From positions 1-64,000 of the forward strand of contig NZ_JAMBNP010000016.1 in NCBI RefSeq assembly GCF_023715145.1: a DNA stretch of 64,000 nt, written 5' to 3'. A program made the translations under genes and the position numbers. Positions within the stretch are counted from its first letter, which is position 1, and each line of letters begins with the position of its first letter. This DNA comes from Paenibacillus glycanilyticus (GTDB taxonomy: Bacteria; Bacillota; Bacilli; Paenibacillales; Paenibacillaceae). The notes beneath the pieces were generated by a model. The model was given only the letters and a program-made list of their open reading frames with translations. It did not search any database and was not told the origin of the DNA. Shown here one piece after another: positions 51,936 to 61,000 of the stretch.

Positions 51936-52886
51936 TTAGATTCTCTGCCATTCTTGCTCCAGTGAATGCTCCGGCTGATCGGCAATAACGGAGCCGTCCT
52001 CTAACCGAAGCCAGGTGCGGAATCCGGACTCTCCTTCCGTTAATTGAATGACTCGAGCTCCGCGGGCAAAGCCGTCTTTACCGTAAGTATTATAGCCGCT
52101 TGCCCGGCCGTAACAGAGCTTTATGCCATGCAGCTCGCCTTGGAAATCATTCACGTGATCGTGGCCGACGAAAATTCCATGTACGTCCCGGTTCTCCGCA
52201 AAGGCTGCAAACATGCCGGAGTTCAGCTTGGAGCAGCATACATCTTCGTATTTATGACCATAGCAGGTATGGTTGGCCCACACCTCTTTAAATTCCGGGA
52301 CGGGAATATGGAAAAAAGCCAAGGCGGGAAGAGGGCGTCCGTTATGGGCTTCGGCAAGCCGCTTGGATTGCTCCTTATACCAGCCGATCTGGCTATGGGT
52401 AATACGTTCATAACCGCCAATCGGATGCTGAAGATTGCTGCCGGAATCAAGCAAGTACAAGGCGGCAGCCGTCTGGTCAGCCGTTTGTGAAGAGTGAATC
52501 TCAAGAACAAAATTGCCCAGGCGGTCATCGCCAAGTGAAGGGCCGTTTTCGGTCAGGCAATAAGGGCCGCTGGCTTGCTGCACCGCAATCAATTCTTCCT
52601 TTGTGCAGTCCTTCTCCGCATCATGATTGCCGAATACCGCAGCCCAGGGAATAGGGTACTCTTCCATCACGCTTATGGCGTTCGAGTACGAGGCTACGGG
52701 ATCCTTACAGAACTCGCCCTGGATCACATCCCCCGTGAAAATTACGAGATCGGGAGCTTCTTCCCGAAGAATCGATTTGATTAAAGCATGCGTTTGCAGA
52801 TCCTCCGGTACTCCGTTCTGCCAATGCAAATCGGTAAACTGTACGATCGTAAAGGTGCCGTCATCACGAAATTTCAGGTTCTCCAT
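51936..52886 (-). CDS. Calcineurin-like metallophosphoesterase
   Basis: The 316-residue protein carries the metallophosphoesterase motifs in order: VQFTDLHW, IFTGDVIQG, FGNHDAEKD, and GHDHVND near the C-terminus, giving a two-metal site. It resembles the DCR2-like (plant/fungal phosphatase) group. Substrate unknown. ATG 52886 (MENLKFRDDG) follows GGAGG with 10-base spacing; a longer frame from 52970 would read into the preceding gene. It lies 16 bp after the TIM-barrel gene, forming a two-gene operon. Confidence 0.9.
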   Translation of the reverse strand: MENLKFRDDGTFTIVQFTDLHWQNGVPEDLQTHALIKSILREEAPDLVIFTGDVIQGEFCKDPVASYSNAISVMEEYPIPWAAVFGNHDAEKDCTKEELIAVQQASGPYCLTENGPSLGDDRLGNFVLEIHSSQTADQTAAALYLLDSGSNLQHPIGGYERITHSQIGWYKEQSKRLAEAHNGRPLPALAFFHIPVPEFKEVWANHTCYGHKYEDVCCSKLNSGMFAAFAENRDVHGIFVGHDHVNDFQGELHGIKLCYGRASGYNTYGKDGFARGARVIQLTEGESGFRTWLRLEDGSVIADQPEHSLEQEWQRI

Positions 52887-52902
52887 ATTATCCAGCCTCC
52901 AG

Positions 52903-53820
52903 CTAAAGATTAGTATTCGTATCTTCGAGAATCCGGGAAACCCAGCGGTAGCACTGCTCCAGCTGATCATCGGTTACTTTTTCCGAGCGATGCTCGAACA
53001 TGATTTTTACATCGGGATTCTCTCGCAGGATGATGCGCAAATATAGCTCGATCGGTGCCCAGCCCTCGCTTGGACTTTGGCCGGGCAAGACGGGCATGCG
53101 GCTTTGCGCGATAAGGCCGTCCGTAATGAGAATATTGGACAGATGAACGGTTGCGGCATACCTCGCATATTGCCGGAGGATGGCCGCCGCGTCGAAATGC
53201 GGGTCGATACGATCCTGGATGTACAGCCTCGCCGTATCGAGACAAAGCTTAATACTGCTGTATTTCTCCAGTCTGCTCCGCAAATAATCATCCTCATAGA
53301 CGTATCTGTTTAGAGCGTCAAACTCTAACACGGGCGTAAACCCATACTCTTCGCCCCTATGAGCAAGCCATTCGAATAAGGCATCGCTATGCTTCTTAAA
53401 CTCCTCGAAGCTGTACTCGCTTTCGAAGTCATACTCCGCTTGGTCGTCGAACCGCCAGCTTGTCCAATTCGCCCGCTCGTCAAGAATGACGGGCTTAGGA
53501 TAATGGAACAGTATATAGTCCGGCTTCAGGAAAGAGCGGATATAGTCCAGCTCTTGCAGAACAAGGGAGTATGCCTCCGACCTGACGGCAGCATCCTTCG
53601 CGAGAAACAATGCATCCCTGAGCGGGGAAATGCCGGAACGAAGCGGGAAGTGGATGCCGATCCTAAAGCCCGCATCGCGGGATTCTTTCAGTAAATTCGA
53701 AATATCCTGTTCATTCCGAAAAAGACAGGCTTCAATCCCGTAGAAGTCAGCTCTGTAATCTCTGTCGTATTTGCTGTAATCGAATTGCCCGTATTGTCCG
53801 ATAAGGAACCGATGATTCAT
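52903..53820 (-). CDS. TIM-barrel protein of the sugar-phosphate isomerase/epimerase type
   Basis: The 305-residue protein looks like an AP-endonuclease-2/xylose-isomerase-like barrel: FRIGIHFPLRSG, LKPDYILFHYPKPVI, FTPVLEFDALNRYVYEDDYL, IKLCLDTARLYIQDRID, VHLSNILITDG and VKIMFEHRSE. The E, D-T-A-R, H and E positions match the metal ligands of this group. It may isomerise a sugar or inositol derivative; substrate unknown. ATG 53820 has AAGGAG 10 bases upstream and is preferred over an earlier in-frame codon at 53874. Confidence 0.8.
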   Translation of the reverse strand: MNHRFLIGQYGQFDYSKYDRDYRADFYGIEACLFRNEQDISNLLKESRDAGFRIGIHFPLRSGISPLRDALFLAKDAAVRSEAYSLVLQELDYIRSFLKPDYILFHYPKPVILDERANWTSWRFDDQAEYDFESEYSFEEFKKHSDALFEWLAHRGEEYGFTPVLEFDALNRYVYEDDYLRSRLEKYSSIKLCLDTARLYIQDRIDPHFDAAAILRQYARYAATVHLSNILITDGLIAQSRMPVLPGQSPSEGWAPIELYLRIILRENPDVKIMFEHRSEKVTDDQLEQCYRWVSRILEDTNTNL

Positions 53821-53906
53821 GTAGAGCTTTCTCCTTTGCAAAGTGTGGCCATGCAACAAGGGAATATTCTCCATTTATCCGTTTAGTTCCTCTTCTATCT
53901 TATAAA

Positions 53907-53955
53907 AAACAGGCTGCCATCATGCCGCTCCAAGCGACAGGATAACAGCCTGTTT
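53907..53955. terminator. Terminator after the MBL-fold gene
   Basis: AAACAGGCTG (53907-53916) pairs with CAGCCTGTTT (53946-53955). On the minus strand a TTTTTTATAAG run follows, so it ends the MBL-fold gene transcript. Confidence 0.8.
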
Positions 53956-53960
53956 GAAGT

Positions 53961-54698
53961 TTAGTTAACGGAAGCGAGTTCAGCCAGCCTTTCCATAACC
54001 CGGTTGTTGTACAATCCCCCGTGATAACAGACAATAGCCCGAATATCGAAGTCAAGCAATTTAACGATGGAGGCCTGCGCGGCTTCCGGATCCAGCGTTG
54101 TCGAAGGATCGGCCCCGCAGAGCTCGCCATCCCTTACAACCAGCGCATCACCTGCGATAAGAGTCCGGGTGGGTTCATGATAAAGACTAATATGTCCCGG
54201 CGTATGGCCCGGGGTATCGATAACCGTGATGCCTCCGCATAACGGAAGCCATTCTCCGCCAACAATCTCACGGTCGATTTTTGCTTTTGGCGGGTTAAGC
54301 ATCATTCGTCTTAATCCGTTGCGGAAGGCTTCGGGCACCGAGTCCGGCATCTTGCCGATACTGGCAATCGCTTCGTCGGTGAACCGAATAAGCCGTTTAT
54401 CGCCTTGAATATAAGGCTTCTCGAGAGGATGCGCCGATACTCCAATTCCCGTAGGCGAAGTCAATTCCGGCAAATTGCCGATATGATCGATGTCCTGATG
54501 GGTAATGATTATATGAGTAAGCTTATTTGGGTTCCCGCCGGCAGCTTCTATTGCGGTATGAAGCTGAGAGAGCTGGGCGGGATAACCGGTATCCAGCAAA
54601 ACTTGATGTTGTTCGTCCCATAAAAGAACCGGGTGTACAGTATCCACCTGTCCCATGACTGGTGCGCTGATGGAGAGTATGGCGATATTCGCTTGCAT
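53961..54698 (-). CDS. Metallo-beta-lactamase-fold hydrolase
   Basis: The 245-residue protein has the MBL motif HQDIDHIGNL (HxDxDH variant with H-x-D-x-D-H), VLLDTGYPAQL before it, IDTPGHTPGHISLYH and LIAGDALVV, giving a dinuclear zinc site. The first motif reads THQDIDH, typical for the YflN/YobT-like group of Bacillus; substrates are unknown and lactonase activity is possible. ATG 54698 lies 10 bases after GAGGAG; a GTG at 54707 is too close to it. Confidence 0.9.
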   Translation of the reverse strand: MQANIAILSISAPVMGQVDTVHPVLLWDEQHQVLLDTGYPAQLSQLHTAIEAAGGNPNKLTHIIITHQDIDHIGNLPELTSPTGIGVSAHPLEKPYIQGDKRLIRFTDEAIASIGKMPDSVPEAFRNGLRRMMLNPPKAKIDREIVGGEWLPLCGGITVIDTPGHTPGHISLYHEPTRTLIAGDALVVRDGELCGADPSTTLDPEAAQASIVKLLDFDIRAIVCYHGGLYNNRVMERLAELASVN

Positions 54699-54873
54699 AA
54701 AGGTCACGCTCCTCGTACAAAATGAATGGACCCGGCCGAGGTCATGTGCCTATTGTAAAGATTTCACACAAACATGTAAACAGTAAAATATTTTATTATA
54801 ACACAATTAAATATTTTTGTCAATATACTATTTCTGGTTAGATCGGGCATAATGATTTTGTTTTTCTTTGTCC

Positions 54874-54911
54874 TTGACTTTTGTTTTTGTTGTAACTAAA
54901 CTAGTTACAAC
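54874..54911 (+). promoter_or_regulatory. Distal promoter-operator module of the Rrf2 gene
   Basis: TTGACT (54874-54879), 17 bp, TAAACT (54897-54902). A perfect inverted repeat, GTTGTAACTA, AAC, TAGTTACAAC, covers 54889-54911 and the -10. It probably binds the Rrf2 regulator encoded downstream. Confidence 0.7.
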
Positions 54912-54988
54912 GGGTTCGGGATTTTATTGATATTCATCCTTACTAGCTAGCAAAGGTTGTTTCGGTTGGGGATCGAGAAACCGGAGCA

Positions 54989-55026
54989 TTGACTTCTGTC
55001 ACAGTTGTAACTACAATGGTTACAGC
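54989..55026 (+). promoter_or_regulatory. Proximal promoter-operator module of the Rrf2 gene
   Basis: TTGACT (54989-54994), 17 bp, TACAAT (55012-55017). The overlapping inverted repeat GTTGTAACTA, CAA, TGGTTACAGC (55004-55026) matches the distal operator at 8 of 10 bases in the right arm. Position relative to the promoter is identical in the two modules. Confidence 0.72.
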
Positions 55027-55064
55027 GATGTTATTTTAGATGGAAGAGAAGGTTGATCCTCCGT

Positions 55065-55310
55065 CCGCGACGGACAGCGAAGGTTGTTTCGAGTTGAGTG
55101 AGACTATTGTACGTTTGTTTCAACCTCAAAAAAACCTAATCGAGGAACAAACTACAAGGAGCAATCAACCGAAGTGTAATGGAGGAGGCGGCTAGCCTCC
55201 TACCGCGACGGACAGCGAAGGTTGTTTCGAGTTGAGTGAGACTATTGTATGTTTGTTCCAGCCTCTAGAAACCTAATCGAGGAACAAACTACAAGGAGCA
55301 AGCAACCGAA
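55065..55310 (+). repeat. Two-copy 108-bp direct repeat in the leader of the Rrf2 gene
   Basis: Copy 1 is 55065-55173 and copy 2 is 55203-55310, 138 bp apart, differing at only a few places. Each begins with ACGGACAGCGAAGGTTGTTT and contains GTTTGTT(C/T)C ... GGAACAAAC, which can form a stem. A further hairpin GGAGGC/GCCTCC (55184-55200) lies between them, and GGTTGTTTCG of either copy is complementary to CGAAACAACC at 55308-55317. This looks like a folded RNA leader rather than coding sequence. Confidence 0.8.
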
Positions 55311-55341
55311 ACAACCGGAGCCAAAGAAAGGGTGACAATAA

Positions 55342-55797
55342 ATGAAAATCAGCAGCCGCTTCTCTATAGCGGTCCATATTTTATCGCTGCTTGAGATTTC
55401 GAAGGATGCCCATAACACCTCCGAATGGATCGCCGGCAGCGTAAATACGAACCCCGTTATTATCCGCAGACTATTAGGTCAGCTCAAGAAAGCAGGACTT
55501 GTTCAGGTGCGGGCCGGCACCGGCGGTGCTTATCTCACGAAGGAAATGAGCGAGATTACGCTGCTCGATATTTTCCGGGCCGTAGATGTGGTTGAAGAGG
55601 GACAGCTGTTCCATATCCATGAGGAACCAAATCCCGAATGTCCGGTAGGAGCGAGCATACAGGTTGTACTGGAGCTTGTATTGAAGAAGGCACAGCATGC
55701 GATGGAGGGCGTCCTTTCGGAAATTACGCTGGAGGATCTGGTTGCGGATCTAATAAGGAACAACCGGAACCAAGCAGCATCATCCACGCCTGAATAA
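55342..55797 (+). CDS. ywnA: Rrf2-family regulator, YwnA-like
   Basis: The 151-residue protein has an Rrf2 winged helix: ISSRFSIAVHILSLLEI, SEWIAGSVNTNPVIIRRLLGQLKKAGLV, RAGTGGAYLTKEMSEITLLDI. The cysteines that ligate an iron-sulfur cluster in IscR/NsrR are absent; a single Cys (NPECPVG, near residue 98) could serve as a redox switch. The next gene is YwnB-like, as in Bacillus subtilis, where the pair is adjacent. The two inverted repeats upstream suggest autoregulation. Confidence 0.88.
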   Translation: MKISSRFSIAVHILSLLEISKDAHNTSEWIAGSVNTNPVIIRRLLGQLKKAGLVQVRAGTGGAYLTKEMSEITLLDIFRAVDVVEEGQLFHIHEEPNPECPVGASIQVVLELVLKKAQHAMEGVLSEITLEDLVADLIRNNRNQAASSTPE

Positions 55798-55882
55798 GGC
55801 TTACTTCACTAACACAATTCTTTTGAGTGAATGCTTACGAAGCAAGAATTGCTTCACAATTCTTTTGAGGAGGAACAAAAAC

Positions 55883-56521
55883 ATGAAAATTGCAGTTATA
55901 GGTGCTACAGGTAAAGCAGGTCAATTGGTTGTCAAAGAAGCGCTCAGCAGAGGGCATGAAGTAACGGCGGTTGTACGGAACCGCGCCAAAGTAACGACGG
56001 AAGGCGTGCAAGTGCTTGAGAAAGAAGTTTTTGATCTGAAGACTGCTGATCTGCAAGGCTTTGACGTTGTCGTTAACGCTTTTGGCGCGCCAATGGGCCA
56101 AGAGCATCTTCACGTGACTGCCGGCAAGGCTTTGATCGATGCACTATCGGGATCGGACACGCGCCTAATTGTCATTGGCGGAGCAGGAAGCCTGTATGTG
56201 GATGAAGCGAAGACGGTTCGCCTTTTTGAGACACCGGAGTTTCCGGAGATGTTCCTTGCCACAGCAAAGAATCAGGGGCAGAACCTGGAGGATCTTCAGA
56301 AGTCGACTGGCCTGAAATGGACCTTCATTAGCCCATCCGCTTTCTTTGATCCGGAAGGCAAACGCACGGGCACCTATACAGAAGGAAAAGACCATTTGCT
56401 CGTTAACTCGAAAGGCAAGAGCTATGTCAGCTATGAAGACTTTGCGATTGCGGTAGTTGATGAGGTTGAAAATGCGCAGCATGTGAAGGAACGTTTCACG
56501 CTGACATCCGAGAAAGAATAA
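55883..56521 (+). CDS. ywnB: NAD(P)-binding NmrA/SDR-like oxidoreductase, YwnB-like
   Basis: The 212-residue protein starts with the nucleotide-binding motif KIAVIGATGKAGQLVVKEAL, then RGHEVTAVVRN, VVNAFGAP and LKWTFISPSAFFDPEGKRTG, features of the extended atypical SDR group (YwnB/BLVRB-like). The catalytic Tyr-x3-Lys is missing, as is usual in this group. It probably reduces a quinone or electrophile; substrate unknown. ATG 55883 has GAGGAGG upstream. The 85-bp gap to ywnA contains a 15-bp direct repeat (55813-55827 and 55855-55869). Confidence 0.9.
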   Translation: MKIAVIGATGKAGQLVVKEALSRGHEVTAVVRNRAKVTTEGVQVLEKEVFDLKTADLQGFDVVVNAFGAPMGQEHLHVTAGKALIDALSGSDTRLIVIGGAGSLYVDEAKTVRLFETPEFPEMFLATAKNQGQNLEDLQKSTGLKWTFISPSAFFDPEGKRTGTYTEGKDHLLVNSKGKSYVSYEDFAIAVVDEVENAQHVKERFTLTSEKE

Positions 56522-56528
56522 ATACAAT

Positions 56529-56573
56529 AGAGGCTGCGCCTGTCATCCGAAAAAGATGACGGGCGCAGCCTCT
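56529..56573 (+). terminator. Terminator after ywnB
   Basis: AGAGGCTGCGCC (56529-56540) pairs with GGCGCAGCCTCT (56562-56573), with an inner GTCATC/GATGAC stem. Few T residues follow, so it may act mainly as a barrier. Confidence 0.75.
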
Positions 56574-56578
56574 TGTCA

Positions 56579-56693
56579 TTACAGCAAAGCGTTACGCTGC
56601 TTCAGATGCCGATACGGGATTACCGAAACAGCCGAGCATAACCAAGCACATGCCCCGATGATGAAGATATACCCGCTAGAAATACCTCATCCG
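56579..56693 (-). pseudogene. Remnant of a membrane transporter C-terminus
   Basis: On the minus strand a short frame ends with GYIFIIGACAWLCSAVSVIP, then YRHLKQRNALL and a stop. A hydrophobic span followed by a basic tail is typical of the end of a major-facilitator transporter. The frame is closed by a stop directly upstream and no start or further body is visible, so it is probably the tail of a deleted gene. Confidence 0.4.
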
Positions 56694-56872
56694 CTCCCCA
56701 TCCTTGAAGAGTTCACCTATTATCTATGCTCTCTCTGAAGTCTGTCTACTAATGTACCATTGTTCGGGCCTTCGGAAATATTTTCAGGAAGGAAAACGAA
56801 GGCGAAAAGCGAATATATGTACGGTTACGGGTATTTAAGGTACTTAGAGCAGCGGAAAGGGATGTTCATAGA
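56694..56872. other. Intergenic region before sbcD
   Basis: No supported gene. It should hold the promoter of sbcDC, but I see no well spaced -35/-10 pair. Confidence 0.4.
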
Positions 56873-58042
56873 GTGAAATTTTTTCATACTGCAGACTGGC
56901 ATCTAGGCAAGCTTGTGCAGGGTGTATATATGACAGGAGACCAGCGTTATGTGCTGGAGCAATTTGTAAGGGCCGTAGAGGAAGAGCGGCCGGATGCGGT
57001 TATTATTGCAGGCGATTTGTATGACCGGGCGGTTCCGCCAACGGAAGCGGTTGATCTGCTGGATGAATTGCTGGAAAGAATCGTTGTTGGGCTGGATACG
57101 CCGGTGCTCGCGATATCGGGTAACCATGACAGTCCGGACCGGATTGACTTTGGCACGGCCATGATGGAGAGCCGGGGGCTTCATATTGCCGGAAGGCTAA
57201 GAGCGGAGCTGAAGCCCGTTGTGCTTCGGGATGCCCATGGCGAGGTGCATGTTCATCTGGTGCCTTATGCCGATCCTGCCCAGGTGCGGCTAACGTACGA
57301 AGATGAAACGATCCGGACGCATGATGAGGCAATGCGGGCCATTACGGGACGTATTGCCGCGCGGATGGACCGGTCCGCAAGGCATATTGTTGTCGGACAT
57401 GCTTTTGTTACGGCAACAGGCGCGGCGGAGCCGAACACAAGCGACTCGGAGCGCCCTTTATCCATTGGCGGAGCCGAGCATGTTCGGGCGGAATATTTTG
57501 CGCCATTTCATTATACGGCGCTGGGGCATCTGCATCAGGCGCATTTTGTCGGAAGCGAAAAAATCCGTTATGCGGGTTCTCCGCTCAAATATTCAATCTC
57601 CGAGGAGCATCACAATAAAGGCTATCTGGTGGTGGAGATGGACGGAGAAGGAACGGCTTCGATCGAAAAACGCGAGCTTAAGCCTTTGCGGGATATGCGC
57701 CGGATTGCCGGGCCGATAGAAGAGATTGAGACGCATCCGGTATGCGAGGATTACGTGTTTGTAACGCTGCTGAATGATAATCCAGTCCTGTTCCCGATGG
57801 AAAAGGTCCGGGCGGTTTATCCGAACGCGCTCCATGTGGAGCGCAGGGTTACGGCTTTGCGCGGCATAGGCGAGGACGCAGGCACTCCAGAGGAGAACGT
57901 ACGCAGAAGCGAGGCCGATCCGGTCAGCCTCTTCGAATCCTTCTATCAGGAAGTGAAAGGCGTTCCGCTGGATGAACCGAAGAAACGGCTCTTTGCGGAT
58001 GCCTTTGGCGGACTGTTAAGAGAGGAAGGTGAAGCAGGATGA
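56873..58042 (+). CDS. sbcD: Exonuclease subunit SbcD
   Basis: The 389-residue protein is the Mre11-type nuclease subunit. Its phosphoesterase motifs are FFHTADWHLGK, IIAGDLYDRAVPP, ISGNHDSPDRI, VVGHAFV and YTALGHLHQAHFV, giving the two-manganese site, and a C-terminal capping domain follows. With SbcC it cleaves hairpins and processes double-strand ends. The start is GTG 56873. Its stop overlaps the sbcC start by 4 bp, so the two subunits are translated together. Confidence 0.96.
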   Translation: MKFFHTADWHLGKLVQGVYMTGDQRYVLEQFVRAVEEERPDAVIIAGDLYDRAVPPTEAVDLLDELLERIVVGLDTPVLAISGNHDSPDRIDFGTAMMESRGLHIAGRLRAELKPVVLRDAHGEVHVHLVPYADPAQVRLTYEDETIRTHDEAMRAITGRIAARMDRSARHIVVGHAFVTATGAAEPNTSDSERPLSIGGAEHVRAEYFAPFHYTALGHLHQAHFVGSEKIRYAGSPLKYSISEEHHNKGYLVVEMDGEGTASIEKRELKPLRDMRRIAGPIEEIETHPVCEDYVFVTLLNDNPVLFPMEKVRAVYPNALHVERRVTALRGIGEDAGTPEENVRRSEADPVSLFESFYQEVKGVPLDEPKKRLFADAFGGLLREEGEAG

Positions 58043-61000
58043 GACCTCTCAAAATTACAATGACGGCGTTTGGTCCTTATCGCGACGCCGAAATCGTTGA
58101 CTTCAATGAGCTTGGCGAGCATCGTCTGTTTGTTATTTCCGGCAGCACCGGCGCGGGAAAAACAACGATTTTTGATGCCATATGCTTTGCCTTGTACGGG
58201 ACGGCAAGCGGCGAAGACCGCTCGGAGCCAAGAATGCTGCGCAGCCATTTCGCGGATGACGAGAAGCATACGTCGGTTGTGCTGGATTTTGCCGTGGGAC
58301 GCCGGATGTACCGGGTATTCCGTCAGCTTCCTCACCGGAAGGGGACGAATAAGAGCGAGACGGGCGGCAAGGCCGAGCTGTACGAGCTGACTGACGGCGA
58401 AGCCGTTCCGGCCGTGGACCGGTTCATGGTCGGGGACGTGAACGCGAAGCTGGAGACGATTCTTGGCCTTACCAAGGAGCAGTTCAATCAGATCGTGATG
58501 CTGCCGCAAGGCGAATTCCGCAAGCTGCTGACTTCCGATACGGATAATAAAGAAGAGATTCTGCGACGGATCTTCCGAACTGAGCTGTACCAGCGCTTGG
58601 AGACGCGCTTCCAGCAGCAGAACCGGGAGCTTGGCGATTCGCTGAAGGAAGCAAAGATCGGCGTGGATCACTTCATGAAGCAGGCGGCAGGCAATCTGCC
58701 CCGTAGAGAAGAGAGCCTGTTTGCCCAGACGCTGGCACAGGAGCTATACAATCCCGCGCAGCTGTCGGAAGCATTAGCGCAGGAGATTGCCTACTACCGC
58801 CAGTTGGCGGCGGAAGGGGAAGCGGGCAAGCGGGAGCTGCAGCGGCAGCTTGACGGGCAGGAGCTGGCGCTGCGTGACGAGCTGGCTCTGCAGGCGAGGT
58901 TCGCCGAGCTGGCCGGCGAGCAGGCGAAGCGGGAGCGGCTCGCTGCGCAGAGCGGCGAGCATGCGGAGAAGGGGCGCCGGCTCTTGCTCGCGGAGCGGGC
59001 GGCGCTGCTTGCGCCGTATGCGGAGCAGGCCGGCCGTGCGGAGCGGGATGCCGCGGCGAAGCAGCAGGCCCGCGATATGCGGCGCCAGGCGGCGGAGGCC
59101 GCGAAGCAGGCGCTTGCCGCAGCCGAGGAGCGGCATCGCCGCGAGGAAGAGCGCGGCGCGGAGCGGCAGGCGGCGGAGCGCGAGCTGCACCGGCTCGCGG
59201 AGCTGGCGCCGGCGGTGCAGACGCTGGAGGCGCAGCGCGTAGCGGTCGAGCAGCTTGCGGCTGCGGAGAAGAACGGCGCAGCCAAGCTGACGGCTGCGGA
59301 GGCGCTGATGGCCGAAGCAAAGGAAGCGAAGCTTGGGCTCATGGCGCAGCTAAAAGCTATTGAAGGTGCCGCGGAGTCATTGCCGGGCATAATCGAAGAG
59401 CGAAATCAGGTCGTACAGACAGGCAAATACATTTCCAAGTTAATTGAACTGGAGAAAGAACTGGCCGCCCATTCCTCCGTCATCGAGGAGCGCGCGATGT
59501 CGCTGGCTCAAATCCGGGAGGAGCATGACCGGCTGGAGAGCAGCTGGATTGAAGGACAAGCGAGTCTCTTGGCTGCCCATCTTCATGAAGGCCAGCCATG
59601 CCCGGTCTGCGGCAGTCAGGAGCATCCGGAAAAAGCAGTTGCGGCCGAAGCGGTGCCGTCAAGGGAACAGCTCCAGCAAGCGAAGGAGCAGCTGTCGCGT
59701 TTCGAACGCGAGCTGAATGAAGCCAAGCTGCAGGCAGCAGCGGCGCGTTCGAGCTGGGAAGGCAGCGCGGCCGAGCTTGCGGAGTACGGAGCTGTTGCTT
59801 CCGGGCTAGCCGAGCAGCAAGCGAACCTGCGGAAACGCTGGAAGCAATTAAACGAAGAAGCGGAGCGGCTGCAGCAGCAGGTCGAGCAAGGGAAGCAGCT
59901 GAAGCAGCGGGCTGAAGAGATTGAGCAGAAGCTGGAGCAGCTTCAGCAGGCGAAGGATAAGCTGCAAGCCGAGCAGCACCAAGTTGCGGTGGAGAAGGGC
60001 GCCAAGCAATCGGCGCTGGAGAAGGAGCTTGAACGTATTCCGGAGGAGCTTCGTTCACCAAGGCAGATGGAGCAGCGCTTGAAGCAGCAGCAAAGCTTAG
60101 CCGAGTCGCTTGCCGCCGCCTGGAAGGAAGCGCAGGATCAATTGCTTCGGATGCGCGCCAAGTTTGCTGAAGAGCAGGCCCATGCGGAGCAGACCGAGCA
60201 GCAATTGGCGGAAGCGCGCGACAACGCGCTTCTGGCGGTGAAGCGCTTTGAGGAAGAGCTGGAGCTTGCGGAGTTCGCCTCTGCGGCAGATTTCAAGGAG
60301 GCGCATTTGCCCGATCAGGAGAGACGTGCTCTTAAGGATCAGATCGAGTCGCATAAGACGGCTCTTGCTGCCGTTCAGAAGCGTATTGACGAGCTGGCCC
60401 AGGAGCTTTCGGGCAAGCAGCAGGCTGATATCGAGGCGATGCAAGCCGCGATTACGGAACTGAAGCATCGAATCGAAGCAGCTGCCAATGCTCTTCAGAT
60501 CGCATCCCGTTTCGCCGAAGACGCAGGCAAGCTGAAGTCCTCCATAGACGAGTCGGCTACCCGGGTGAAGGAGCTGGAGGCGAAGCTCGAGCAGGTATTG
60601 GATTTGTACCAGATGCTTAAAGGCGACAATGCTCTTAAAATTTCATTCGAACGTTATATTCTTATTGAGTATCTGGAGCAGATCCTGCATGCGGCCAATG
60701 AACGGCTCCGTCATTTGTCGGGCGGACAATTTGTTCTGCAGCGGAGCGACCGGCTTGAAACGCGCGGCAAACAAAGCGGTCTTGGTCTGGATGTATACGA
60801 CGCCTATACCGGGCAGAATCGCGATGTGAAGACGATGTCGGGCGGCGAGAAGTTTAACGCGTCTCTTTGCCTTGCGCTTGGCATGACCGATGTTATCCAG
60901 TCTTACCAGGGCGGCATCTCGATTGAGATGATGTTTATCGATGAAGGCTTCGGCTCGCTGGACGAGGATTCTCTTAACAAGGCGATTGAGGCGCTGGTAG

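Noticed and set aside
55065..55310. Leader repeats considered as a T-box or known riboswitch
   Set aside because: No T-box consensus, specifier loop or known aptamer core could be recognised, and an Rrf2 regulator is not a usual T-box target.
58673..59390. Several overlapping open frames on both strands in the GC-rich part of sbcC
   Set aside because: They arise from high GC and lack of stop codons; products are low-complexity Arg/Ala/Ser sequence.
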